Source: Agelas oroides (taxonomy: Eukaryota; Porifera; Demospongiae; Agelasida; Agelasidae). From it: DNA of 64,000 bases. The notes beneath the pieces were generated by a model. That model did no database searches, was not told the DNA's origin, and saw only the letters and a program-made list of their open reading frames with translations. Positions 9,309 to 21,663 of this stretch are shown piece by piece. The DNA is taken from the NCBI GenBank assembly GCA_949130485.1, contig OX422199.1, forward strand, positions 5,202,902 through 5,266,901, read 5' to 3'. Within the stretch, counting starts at the first letter, position 1, and each line of letters begins with the position of its first letter. A program made the position numbers and the translations under genes.

Positions 9309-12300
9309 GGCAGAAGGAGGTGGGTTACCACCTGGATGAACCTAGGCTGCAACTGAGATGACTTTTTTAAAGTTAAATCAACCTCCAATTTGTTACAGTG
9401 AGCTAGCACAGAGCAAGAGTTCATTACATTACAATAATCTATGATACTATTCAGGGCTTTTATACAATACAAGGGAAATCAAATGCAAGACAGAAATATG
9501 CCAAGTAACAATGATGAAGGACAATGATGGTGACATAACAACAAACAAAATTCTAATGCAATCAGTGTTCAAAGTAATACATAACAGTGTAGTCTGCACT
9601 CACTGAGGCTGCATTCTTCTAATACCAGGCAGTGTTGTTATGTAGCTCCTCTAGCTGCCTACCTACCCCAGTGGCTTGGCAGTAATAGTAATGCCGGTTG
9701 TGTGAGCACAACAAATATCTGAATGTTGACGATGCCAAAACTACATGTGTAGCTGTGTAATTGAGCTAAGGTCTGAGATATATGCACTGGTAATAGTCTG
9801 GTATGCACACTGAAAACTGTGGTTCATGTTTGGTTTATCTGGGATACCAAGGTAACCCAATAGCACAAATGGTGGATTCACTGGGACTGACAGCTAAACA
9901 TAAAAGAGTGCTGGAAGCATAGTCAAGTGCTTCCACTAGGTCACTAGCAACTTGATCACAGGCACTAGGACTTGAAAGCTCTAATGAGCTCAACAAGTAT
10001 CTGACTTACCAACCGCTATCTCTTCTGCTGGCTTCCAACTCATGATTTCACTACTGCAACCTGCATGTGTTACATAGAAACAAACATAAGCTTCACAGGC
10101 CAGTCTCTCAAGGGAAGGAGAGTCTGGTCAAATTCATTTCATGTCACACAATCAGCAGTAAAGCAACTAATGAAGTTGGTACCAACACAATTGGGACATA
10201 TGTAGCCTCGTTCCCAGGCTCAAATGCATGGGTGAACAAAAAAAGAGCCTGATATGCACTGTCTGCACATGCTTAGTTTCGGTACTTCGTTACACTAAGC
10301 TTGAAGAGTAAGTTGATTTCTATTGCCTGAAAGATACCTGCTACCAGCCATGCTCTGTGTGAGCATTGACAAGGAAGTGATGAAAGCACTCAGCTCTTCG
10401 CTTGCAAAGAAATTAACACACTAGTCCATTCCAGCTACATGTAAACACTATGGCATGTGAATGAAACAATCTCTCCCTTTGACCAAACAAGATGATGCAG
10501 ACTGTTACCATTGAAGCGATGTCCAGTTAATTTCATAACTCCCCAAATGTAATTAATACTCAGCAACTGGACACTCATACATGATGAAATAAGCTAAGCA
10601 AATACTTGTTATGTCACAGAAACGAAATCAGAGTCCACTGTATCTGACATTTGCTTGCACTAAATGCAATTAACAGTAACAGCCAGGTAATCGGCTATGA
10701 ATCATGCAATTTCAGATGATGTTTTCTACTTCTTCTCTGAAGCAACTCTCAGTAAGACTTTTTTCACCATCGGAGAGCAGCAAGACCCTGCTGCTGCCAT
10801 GCCTCTCATAGCTGCCTGTAGACATCAGCTTACATATGTCTACATACAATGTACAATCGATCTGTCTTACGTGGCTGTATGCATTTGATCACTTGCCTCA
10901 TGCTTATGAAGTGGTACAGGGTTTTGCAGAACCATTGCAACACCTAAGCACAAAGCATGTAAGATACCAGCTGTGTTTGGTTGATAATTAGGTGGCTGTG
11001 ACTGAGGTACTACTTTCTTATGGGCACATAATTAGATAAAGAGTGAGATAACCCTAGCCGAACAGTGCAAACTTTGACTCCCATATACCAAAAAAGAAAC
11101 GCATTCCGGAATCAACATCTCTGCTTGAAAGTGGCTAGTAACAAGATTAGCCCCATACCAGCCGCATCGGAAAATGTTAAGAGGATAGTAACAATCTGCA
11201 ATGGCTAACCGTGTTTAATTTTGCCAGGGCTAAATGAATTTCTAGCTGTATAACCACCTCATAACACACATGGTTTAGATCACATCCATTCAGGACGTAC
11301 CATTTTTTATTAAGTATAAGCACTTGGCACTCAGGGGCAGCATTGTGTTAAGGCAAATCTGAGCAAGCCTGAGTGAGGCCCACACTAGTGTGACTGCATT
11401 GCACACATACGCATGTATGCTCGTTGGTTTGTTTGCGTGTATACTTGTTTGTTTAAACCGACCACTTACCGTAAATTTCAAATGAACACATTTAAGAAGG
11501 CTGGATGTTACATCAACGGCCAGATACCAGCTTAGCAAGATCTCGAGCACTACTAGCGAGAAGGGCTACTGCCAGACTGTAGCATCGGCATGAAAGAAAC
11601 TGGGGGCAAACACAACTGAAATTGAAGCGTGCATTGTTATATGTAAGCCAAACTATACCATGACAGACTATGCAAGCATAAAGACAAGTTGCTCAGTCAC
11701 AGACATGCATGAACAATGCTGGCAGATCTTCAGTTAATGATTTAAGTGTGAAGCTTAGCCCATGCCTGTGTAGCTACCCTGGCTGACAAACTGCTAATGC
11801 TACATGCATGGGCTGTGTGCCATGAACAAATATGAAATCAGCAGCTCACTCAGGCTCACCCCACAATGATCAAGCATCTTCCTAGATAGACTTGTAGCAC
11901 TTACATGTTATTGTACATGAACAACCTTAGCAACCACCTAGCAACAGTAAATATATATATATACGTCCTGTCCTGTCTTATATATTTGTAGATAGTAGAA
12001 GCTTATGTTTGTCTATAATCTGTCTTAAGCCAAACTAACTACAATATTAGTTGGAATTCGGGCCCCCTGTGTGTCCCAGCAACACCCGCCCCATCAGAGA
12101 AACTGTTTTCAAAGGCAGGTCAGATAATCACCAAGAGGAGAAGTTTACTCAAGCCTAAAAAATGTGGATGCCATGCTTTTTTGAACAGTGACTACAAGTA
12201 TTTGTGTCTTCACTTTGTACGTTGGTAGTGCCTGCAGGCTAGCAAGTATTTATTGGTGAATTGGTAGTGCCCTTTATTAACCAAATTACCACATTTGGAT

Positions 12301-13790
12301 TACAAGCTGTGCTTGCAAAGATAATATATCTTCAGTGTAAACTGTAACCATAGATACTAGACGCTGTGGATTCTAAGTGAAGTTCTCTGGGGGGGGGGGG
12401 GGGGGGGGTTTGAAGTAGGGAAATCTCTCTTTGTCCCTCCACTAGCTTATATATCTGTTAATAGTGTCTTACATGGTTATAGATATGCGGTTTGTCGGTT
12501 TAATAATAATCTGCTTTATCAGTCATACGTATAAGCACATCAACTGCATGTGTTTGTACCACCGCTCCCATCTAATACAATGTTGAAAATTGGAGGTCAC
12601 TTGAGATTCCACACAACAGTGATCAACCACTAGCCATGCAAGCATGCAAGCTACATGCACAGTCACGGTCGTCAAGGGGGCATCTCCAAATGAAAATGTT
12701 TAATGTTTATGATTAGCGTCCTAGTGATGTTATTGGGGGTAGTCAAATTTTTGTTGTGTTTTTTGTGCATCTGCTGTCCTCAAAATGCCAATTTCTCTCT
12801 AGCTACAAGCTGTAGACAAAAAATAAAAACCAGTAAGTAGCTAAGAGCTCTTTAGTATACAAATATACTCAGGAATCTATAAAATCTCTGCAGAAATGTA
12901 TTATGGTGGGTAGAGTTTTAGTGAAATTAAATCTGATGCTGAAGTTTAATGGCATTGCTGTGCTGCAAGCTTTGGCGAAATGGAGAAATGGTCCCACTGT
13001 GCATTGTGCCTTGCAAAAAGCAAAAATCAACATTGTGAAACCATGACATAATGACACTAAGCATACACCATTTCAATGGAGATGCCTATGGTGTGTTATC
13101 AGTGTCAAAATTCAAACGCCCATGCTCAATTTTGATGAGGGCATGTCAGTTATTTTATGAGGTCAGTAGTCAGTTACATTATGAGGTTTGACCGTGCATT
13201 AGGTTGCTCACATTTCATGAGGTCGATGGTCTTGGAACGGGATTGTTGTAAAAGTTGGACTCCGGACTGGACTATGGTCTGTTTGGACTGCTGCAGAACT
13301 CTACGTTAAGTATTTCTCATTATTACCTACACTAGAGCAGAAGTTCTGCCATGGTCTATGTACATTGCAATTGGTATAAATAGCATGTAAATGTTACTTG
13401 TTAGTTGACATCTGGTTACCTAAGTTCCAAGAATGTTTTCAAGTGGGTCGAGTGAGCCTGAAAATGCATGAGTACATGTGAGGAGGTACCTCTGAGTGCT
13501 TTCCACTGCATGAGAGCAGAGGTAGGTGACTTGTCACAATCTCTGAGGACTGGGGTTGATTTTGTGGGCTCAGCGATGTTGAGGCTAACAGTGTGTCAAA
13601 TGAGCTAGACCAAACATGTTACAAGTAGAGTAGCTCATCAATCACCGGACACCACTTAATTCTGGACACCATCAAAGTGTCGGACAACAAATCTTTAAAG
13701 GTCGTATAGCTGCTAGCTGATCTGACCTACTCTAGCTAGACCGTGACATAATCAATGAATTTCTCCTTTCCATGTCCTCGTTCCCCAGTT
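9309..13790. other. 4.5-kb gene-poor region
   Basis: No coding frame with recognisable features was found. A one-ended TAGCCTCGTTCCCAGGC fragment lies at 10,205. Decayed relatives of the 1.2-kb unit start (TCACTCAGGCTCACCCC) lie near 11,365 and 11,845. A short AT run lies at 11,951-11,962. Confidence 0.55.
12389..12408 (+). repeat. Homopolymer run of about 20 G
   Basis: An uninterrupted G run lies between TTCTCT and TTTGAAG. Its length is uncertain by nature and it may form a G-quadruplex. Confidence 0.85.
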
Positions 13791-16270
13791 CCCATTTCCT
13801 CGTTCCACACTTCCCCTATTTCGTTTCGAAGGCGCACCATGTGCTAGGGCAAACCACTCCCATTCGGTTTGCGAGATGTTGTAGGCAGTGTTGACATTGA
13901 CCCAAGCTGTTTACATTGAGTTGGTTGTAAGCCCCCCTCCAGCGAGCGCCTGCATAGCCGCATGCATGTACGCAAACATTGCCGTGGCTTCCGGGTCGAG
14001 AGTACACTCCGATCGAACATCGGAGTGCTAGCTAGCTATTTGTGTGTAGCGCAGCTGTGACCTATTTGCTAAAACCCTACAGAAACATAGTCCGCAGTTA
14101 GGGGTCACTTTCCGAGTACCGATGGTTCGGACAATTGCTACTTTTACAGCTGTGACTGCATAGATCTTAATCGAGTGAATCTGGCAGTTATCTATCTTGT
14201 TTGTCTTGATGATGTGAAGAAGCGTCCCAAGTACGGACGCACAGCGTTCAGCAGTCCAAGAGATATCGTGCTGTCCGCGTGATGGTGTCCGATAACGGAT
14301 GGGTTACTCTACCAACCAATCACACTTACCCATTCAGTCTAATTACCAGAACCTACAATGCTCTTTGGTAAAGTAGATGATCTTAGACCACCAACATGGC
14401 GTTGCAAAGCTGAGCCAAACCCACGCCACTCTGTTGCTTACATGCATGGTATTTGTTGCATGGTCTAAGATGCCTTGGTTCCCAGACCCTTCAGTGGAAA
14501 AGGAAGAGTGGATTATGTGAGAAGGGTCTCGGAACCAAACTACAAATTACCTTTTACCAGTGTAGCTATACATGTAAATAACCTTTGACCAGTATACATG
14601 TACATTACGGCTCGCATGTTTACCTTAATATGCTATTTCGCTAGCGATAGTGGCATCCACACAGTCACAGAGAAGGCCAACGCAGACCGTACCACTGCCA
14701 TAGCCTCGTTTCCAGTCCTCCCAGTACAAGGAAGCGGAAGAGCGGCGAAAAACGGGGAAGACCCAGAGCTAAAGGAGGGAGGACATGACGTCACGTCGTA
14801 GAGACAATTAGCACTCTCTGATGGCATTCCTAGGCAAGAATCATGGATGCAAGGCAGCAAGCTACAAGGATCGCTCTATGGACTAAGTCACGACGGGCGC
14901 ATAGTGTTTTCGACTAAGCTGGAGCCATCTGGCTAGTCAAAATTGGTTATTATGGCTCACCTCGCAGGCTAAGCTTGTAAGTTCAGTTTAACGTGCTAGG
15001 CGAGCACGGGAGGCCATTTTAACTGCCAGACCCGTTCAGTTTTGTCGAAAACCTTGCACGCCCATTGCGCCCATCGTTACTTTTTCCATAGAGCAGTTTG
15101 TTTAGCTTGTATCCACAGGCTTGCCAACCTAGCTACTCCTGAGACTGGGTTGTCTGGTGGGTGTAGCTCCAATAGAATTGCTCGCAAGCCACACCCACTG
15201 CAAGATCGACGATTCCTATGTACCATCGACATTTATATAATTATGCTTTTACCCACAGATAAACGGACATTGGTCCTTGCAGGCATACCTGAGTTGCTCC
15301 TTTGGACTATATTTCTGTGTATGCCTCTTGCTGTGTGCCTCTCTGAGATTATTGCATCTGTAAATGAGCTCTACTTACCTTATACAGCATGTGTATGTTA
15401 TCTTTCAGTATTTATATTGTGGACATTGAGTAAAACATTTTTTCTTGAGTTTTTCCTCATGTAGGCAGCGCCCAGCTTTTTGACGATTAACTGGATGACA
15501 GTACTTCCATATACTGAAGTTCCAACCCGCATGTTGCGGGTTAAAATATACAAGGCGGCACGCGCCTCATAGTGGGAAAATATACAAAGCGGTGCGCGCC
15601 TGCTTCAGATGGAATATGACTGTGGGTTATACACAATATTGTCCTACTCAAAAGGTCATGATGCTTTGTACACTCAAACAAAAGATACTTTATCCACTGT
15701 CTGGAGCTTGGAGTATTGCAACAATTGAAGTTGCTCTAAGGGTTGTGCGTAGCAAACAATTACAGTTCACATGACAAGACGATGCCTTTTGCTTTGTATT
15801 GTGCTTAACGTTGGTCTAAGTAAACTTTCCAGTCTACAGGTTGTAGCAAATTCATTTGTTGTCTGCATTGGCTTTGCATTTGTCCATAGTTGCTATAAGG
15901 AATGGGAAATTATAGGTCACAGATAGTTCATGAGTCTTGCAGTTCACGTGCATGACAAGGAGAAGGAATAATGTCTTCAGTTGTATTCCTTGATGGGCAT
16001 GCACTTTTAGTGATCAGTGTTTCAAAAGTCAGCAGCAAAATCAGGTTACATCATTCAGCTAATTGCATTCCAGTGGGACACCGCTTGTACACCCAGTTCA
16101 CCAGACCCTTCCCTCTTTGTGAAGTGAGTCTGGCTTGTGAGACTACATAGCCCTGGCCCCAGCCCAGTAGAGGGGTCTGAGCACAACACCATTTCTGAAC
16201 TGGTGCCATGTATTTAAACTGATCTATTTTAGTTTTAGTTTCAAGTCTACTGAACAGCTAGGCTACTATA
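13791..16270 (+). repeat. 2.48-kb tandem unit, copy 1
   Basis: Begins CCCATTTCCTCGTTCC and ends GCTAGGCTACTATA, directly abutting copy 2. It is nearly identical to copies 2 and 3, but lacks a short ATATAAC-type insertion near 14,730 and has extra bases near 14,853. Copies 2 and 3 share those states and are therefore sisters. It contains several hairpins: CTCCGATCGAACATCGGAG near 14,007, a TTGGTTCC...GGAACCAA foldback near 14,475-14,540, and TGGGTGTAGC...AGCCACACCCA near 15,160-15,197. Confidence 0.95.
15042..15464 (+). CDS. Hypothetical membrane protein frame in tandem unit, copy 1
   Basis: A 140-codon frame. Residues about 68-140 are strongly hydrophobic, with two to three possible membrane segments (LLLWTIFLCMPLAVCL, YTACVCYLSVFILW). 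The identical frame lies at 17,523-17,945, and its second half at 44,951-45,172 after the 24.7-kb interruption. Because whole units are nearly identical, conservation is no proof of coding. No family is recognised; chance is quite possible. Confidence 0.2.
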   Translation: MSKTLHAHCAHRYFFHRAVCLACIHRLANLATPETGLSGGCSSNRIARKPHPLQDRRFLCTIDIYIIMLLPTDKRTLVLAGIPELLLWTIFLCMPLAVCLSEIIASVNELYLPYTACVCYLSVFILWTLSKTFFLEFFLM

Positions 16271-18751
16271 CCCATTTCCTCGTTCCACACTTCCCCTATT
16301 TCGTTTCGAAGGCGCACCATGTGCTAGGGCAAACCACTCCCATTCGGTTTGCGAGATGTTGTAGGCAGTGTTGACATTGACCCAAGCTGTTTACATTGAG
16401 TTGGTTGTAAGCCCCCCTCCAGCGAGCGCCTGCATAGCCGCATGCATGTACGCAAACATTGCCGTGGCTTCCGGGTCGAGAGTACGCTCCGATCGAACAT
16501 CGGAGTGCTAGCTAGCTATTTGTGTGTAGCGCAGCTGTGACCTATTTGCTAAAACCCTACAGAAACATAGTCCGCAGTTAGGGGTCACTTTCCGAGTACC
16601 GATGGTTCGGACAATTGCTACTTTTACAGCTGTGACTGCATAGATCTTAATCGAGTGAATCTGGCAGTTATCTATCTTGTTTGTCTTGATGATGTGAAGA
16701 AGCGTCCCAAGTACGGACGCACAGCGTTCAGCAGTCCAAGAGATATCGTGCTGTCCGCGTGATGGTGTCCGATAACGGATGGGTTACTCTACCAACCAAT
16801 CACACTTACCCATTCAGTCTAATTACCAGAACCTACAATGCTCTTTGGTAAAGTAGATGATCTTAGACCACCAACATGGCGTTGCAAAGCTGAGCCAAAC
16901 CCACAGCCACTCTGTTGCTTACATGCATGGTATTTGTTGCGTGGTCTAAGATGCCTTGGTTCCCAGACCCTTCAGTGGAAAAGGAAGAGTGGATTATGTG
17001 AGAAGGGTCTCGGAACCAAACTACAAATTACCTTTTACCAGTGTAGCTATACATGTAAATAACCTTTGACCAGTATACATGTACATTACGGCTCGCATGT
17101 TTACCTTAATATGCTATTTCGCTAGCGATAGTGGCATCCACACAGTCACAGAGAAGGCCAACGCAGACCGTACCACTGCCATAGCCTCGTTTCCAGTCCT
17201 CCCAGTACAATATAACAAGGAAGCGGAAGAGCGGCGAAAAACGGGGAAGACCCAGAGCTAAAGGAGGGAGGACATGACGTCACGTCGTAGAGACAATTAG
17301 CACTCTCTGATGGCATTCCAAGGCAAGAATCATGGATGCAAGCTACAAGGATCGCTCTATGGACTAAGTCACGACGGGCGCATAGTGTTTTCGACTAAGC
17401 TGGAGCCATCTGGCTAGTCAAAATTGGTTATTATGGCTCACCTCGCAGGCTAAGCTTGTAAGTTCAGTTTAACGTGCTAGGCGAGCACGGGAGGCCATTT
17501 TAACTGCCAGACCCATTCAGTTTTGTCGAAAACCTTGCACGCCCATTGCGCCCATCGTTACTTTTTCCATAGAGCAGTTTGTTTAGCTTGTATCCACAGG
17601 CTTGCCAACCTAGCTACTCCTGAGACTGGGTTGTCTGGTGGGTGTGGCTCCAATAGACTTGCTCGCAAGCCACACCCACTGCAAGATCGACGATTCCTAT
17701 GTACCATCGACATTTATATAATTATGCTTTTACCCACAGATAAACGGACATTGGTCCTTGCAGGCATACCTGAGTTGCTCCTTTGGACTATATTTCTGTG
17801 TATGCCTCTTGCTGTGTGCCTCTCTGAGATTATTGCATCTGTAAATGAGCTCTACTTACCTTATACAGCATGTGTATGTTATCTTTCAGTATTTATATTG
17901 TGGACATTGAGTAAAACATTTTTTCTTGAGTTTTTCCTCATGTAGGCAGCGCCCAGCTTTTTGACGATTAACTGGATGACAGTACTTCCGTATACTGAAG
18001 TTCCAACCCGCATGTTGCGGGTTAAAATATACAAGGCGGCGCGCGCCTCATAGTGGGAAAATATACAAAGCGGTGCGCGCCTGCTTCAGATGGAATATGA
18101 CTGTGGGTTATACACAATATTGTCCTACTCAAAAGGTCATGATGCTTTGTACACTCAAACAAAAGATACTTTATCCACTGTCTGGAGCTTGGAGTATTGC
18201 AACAATTGAAGTTGCTCTAAGGGTTGTGCGTAGCAAACAATTACAGTTCACATGACAAGACGATGCCTTTTGCTTTGTATTGTGCTTAACGTTGGTCTAA
18301 GTAAACTTTCCAGTCTACAGGTTGTAGCAAATTCATTTGTTGTCTGCATTGGCTTTGCATTTGTCCATAGTTGCTATAAGGAATGGGAAATTATAGGTCA
18401 CAGATAGTTCATGAGTCTTGCAGTTCACGTGCATGACAAGGAGAAGGAATAATGTCTTCAGTTGTATTCCTTGATGGGCATGCACTTTTAGTGATCAGTG
18501 TTTCAAAAGTCAGCAGCAAAATCAGGTTACATCATTCAGCTAATTGCATTCCAGTGGGACACAGCTTGTACACCCAGTTCACCAGACCCTTCCCTCTTTG
18601 TGAAGTGAGTCTGGCTTGTGAGACTACATAGCCCTGGCCCCAGCCCAGTAGAGGGGTCTGAGCACAACACCATTTCTGAACTGGTGCCATGTATTTAAAC
18701 TGATCTGTTTTAGTTTTAGTTTCAAGTCTACTGAACAGCTAGGCTACTATA
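16271..18751 (+). repeat. 2.48-kb tandem unit, copy 2
   Basis: Head-to-tail with copies 1 and 3 and differing from them at only scattered positions, which indicates recent amplification. At 17,640-17,645 it preserves the intact GGTG site at which copy 3 carries the large insertion. Confidence 0.95.
17523..17945 (+). CDS. Hypothetical membrane protein frame in tandem unit, copy 2
   Basis: Same 140-codon frame as in copy 1, with two residue changes (CGSNRLA for CSSNRIA). Two to three hydrophobic segments lie in its second half. No family is recognised. Confidence 0.2.
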   Translation: MSKTLHAHCAHRYFFHRAVCLACIHRLANLATPETGLSGGCGSNRLARKPHPLQDRRFLCTIDIYIIMLLPTDKRTLVLAGIPELLLWTIFLCMPLAVCLSEIIASVNELYLPYTACVCYLSVFILWTLSKTFFLEFFLM

Positions 18752-20125
18752 CCCATTTCCTCGTTCCACACTTCCCCTATTTCGTTTCGAAGGCGCACCA
18801 TGTGCTAGGGCAAACCACTCCCGTTCGGTTTGCGAGATGTTGTAGGCAGTGTTGACATTGACCCAAGCTGTTTACATTGAGTTGGTTGTAAGCCCCCCTC
18901 CAGCGAGCGCCTGCATAGCCGCATGCATGTATGCAAACATTGCCGTGGCTTCCGGGTCGAGAGTACGCTCCGATCGAACATCGGAGTGCTAGCTAGCTAT
19001 TTGTGTGTAGCGCAGCTGTGACCTATTTGCTAAAACCCTACAGAAACATAGTCCGCAGTTAGGGGTCACTTTCCGAGTACCGATGGTTCGGACAATTGCT
19101 ACTTTTACAGCTGTGACTGCATAGATCTTAATCGAGTGAATCTGGCAGTTATCTATCTTGTTTGTCTTGATGATGTGAAGAAGCGTCCCAAGTACGGACG
19201 CATAGCGTTCAGCAGTCCAAGAGATATCGTGCTGTCCGCGTGATGGTGTCCGATAACGGATGGGTTACTCTACCAACCAATCACACTTACCCATTCAGTC
19301 TAATTACCAGAACCTACAATGCTCTTTGGTAAAGTAGATGATCTTAGACCACCAACATGGCGTTGCAAAGCTGAGCCAAACCCACAGCCACTCTGTTGCT
19401 TACATGCATGGTATTTGTTGCGTGGTCTAAGATGCCTTGGTTCCCAGACCCTTCAGTGGAAAAGGAAGAGTGGATTATGTGAGAAGGGTCTCGGAACCAA
19501 ACTACAAATTACCTTTTACCAGTGTAGCTATACGTGTAAATAACCTTTGACCAGTATACATGTACATTACGGCTCGCATGTTTACCTTAATACGCTATTT
19601 CGCTAGCGATAGTGGCATCCACACAGTCACAGAGAAGGCCAACGCAGACCGTACCACTGCCATAGCCTCGTTTCCAGTCCTCCCAGTACAATATAACAAG
19701 GAAGCGGAAGAGCGGCGAAAAACGGGGAAGACCCAGAGCTAAAGGAGGGAGGACATGACGTCACGTCGTAGAGACAATTAGCACTCTCTGATGGCATTCC
19801 AAGGCAAGAATCATGGATGCAAGCTACAAGGATCGCTCTATGGACTAAGTCACGACGGGCGCATAGTGTTTTCGACTAAGCTGGAGCCATCTGGCTAGTC
19901 AAAATTGGTTATTATGGCTCACCTCGCAGGCTAAGCTTGTAAGTTCAGTTTAACGTGCTAGGCGAGCACGGGAGGCCATTTTAACTGCCAGACCCATTCA
20001 GTTTTGTCGAAAACCTTGCACGCCCATTGCGCCCATCGTTACTTTTTCCATAGAGCAGTTTGTTTAGCTTGTATCCACAGGCTTGCCAACCTAGCTACTC
20101 CTGAGACTGGGTTGTCTGGTGGGTG
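18752..20125 (+). repeat. 2.48-kb tandem unit, copy 3, left part
   Basis: Colinear with copies 1 and 2 up to GTCTGGTGGGTG, then interrupted. The matching right part begins at 44,868. Left plus right parts equal the full unit plus one 4-bp duplication (1374 + 1111 = 2485 bp), so the interruption is a clean insertion. Confidence 0.95.
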
Positions 20126-20179
20126 CAGTCGTTACGCCAAACGGAACGGAAGTAACTACGCACCGTGTAAATTTATTTG
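20126..20179 (+). repeat. Left TIR of the 24.7-kb insertion
   Basis: The outer ~20 bp match the right TIR with two mismatches. The two arms then diverge in spacing before a shared AATTTATTTG. ACGGAA words recur in the subterminal DNA of both ends. Confidence 0.8.
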
Positions 20180-20551
20180 AAACGGAAGCGCTACTTCCGC
20201 TCAGTAGCCGCTAAATATGATCTATCTTATTATATATTCATACACCTATATTTTTTTCTCTGTAGGAGCAGTGCTAAAACTTTTCAGGTTACAGGAAGAA
20301 TGAACATCGTACTTTCAATTTACCAAGTTACAAGCAGCAATCTTACTGCAGCAGAGCTCCAGAGCCGCCAGCACTAACTAATGTATACTTGCGGTGGTGC
20401 CGTAAAACGAGTCAGGAAACTATTTTGTCATTGCCCGGTAAATTTGAAACTTTTTGAGCTATGAATAGACTCCTGGTCCTAGCTTAGCAAAAAAATTTGA
20501 AGCTGTTCCCGCGTATAGTTACCGAGATATGGACTCGCAAAAATCATGAAT
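20180..20551. other. Unique sequence between left TIR and array
   Basis: No recognised gene. A short frame (66 codons from 20,177) has no family features. This sequence is not repeated at the right end, so the insertion is not a simple palindrome. Confidence 0.5.
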
Positions 20552-21357
20552 ACTAGATGAATGCAGGGCATTGTGGGGCGAGCCTGAGCAAGCAGCATGC
20601 CAAGGACTAAAATTGTGCATACGCAGTTCGTATACACGCGTGCCCTTTCGCACTTCTTGTCGAGGTGTCGAAGTTGGCGTGGCGTTTAGTAAGAAGTGAA
20701 GTTGCTGTTTGTCTACTGTGCCTCATCCGAGTGTATAAATGACAAAGGCAGTGTTGTACATTATTCACACAGGAATGACCTCGTAATTGAAAGTCTTCAA
20801 TTCCGTTGGCCAACCCACATCTAGTTTTCTGCTTAGGGATGAGAAACAATGAACTGATTTGGAAGAGGCTAACATGCAATTTTTTGTGTACACAATCACC
20901 GTTATGGTTTTATCAATTTTTGTTGTAAACAACATGACATTAGTGTGATATAAAAGTGATGACATAATATTTCCTGTTTACATGAGAGCTTACATTGGAG
21001 TTTCTATTGACCAAATGAGCTTCAAATGGTGTATGGTGGTAGTTTTTATACACATTGCCAGTGAGTTAGTGGATGTTGGTTGGTTCAGTTTTTCCATTAG
21101 GGCTGTGTCATTTCTATCTCAACACCATTGTTGGTAGCCACAAAAGTTTTCCATATTTTCTATGACATCATATGGTTTGAAGTTGCAAGGCCTATTAAAG
21201 ATCACATGAATCATTCCATTTTCTCTGAGAGTTTCAACTCAAGGTTGCTGAACGTCGTGCTGGCTAGAAGAGTCTACATTTTGCATCATGATTGTGTCTG
21301 GCAGATTGTGTAGTGGAGACAACTGTGGCAAATGCTTCTCATTCTTGCTTACCTGGG

Positions 21358-21433
21358 TAGCCTCGTTCCCAGGCTCTCCCCGCTAAGAAGGGCCCTCCCC
21401 CCTCTTAGTGGGGAGAGCCTGGGAACGAGGCTA
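21358..21433. mobile_element. TAGCCTCG hairpin MITE, carried in every full 1.2-kb unit
   Basis: TAGCCTCGTTCCCAGGCTC at the left is mirrored by GAGCCTGGGAACGAGGCTA at the right, with the arms meeting at AAGGGCCCT. It is flanked by TACCTGGG and CACCTGGG, a slightly decayed 8-bp target duplication. It therefore inserted in the ancestral unit before amplification. Confidence 0.85.
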
Positions 21434-21663
21434 CACCTGGGTACAGTTCACTGAAATCACACAGCTATTGCTTGAATTCTTTGTTGTTAAAGATCACCTG
21501 ACGGATGGCGTCCTTTTCCTCCTTGACGTCGTCTTCTCTAGCGATCACGGAAGCCATGTACGCTAATGCGATATTGGAAGCCCTACATCTTCGTGCGACC
21601 AAGCGCGGCGCGCGGGTGATTCTCTTGCGGTTACGGAAGCCATGTATGCGAATGCGATATTGG

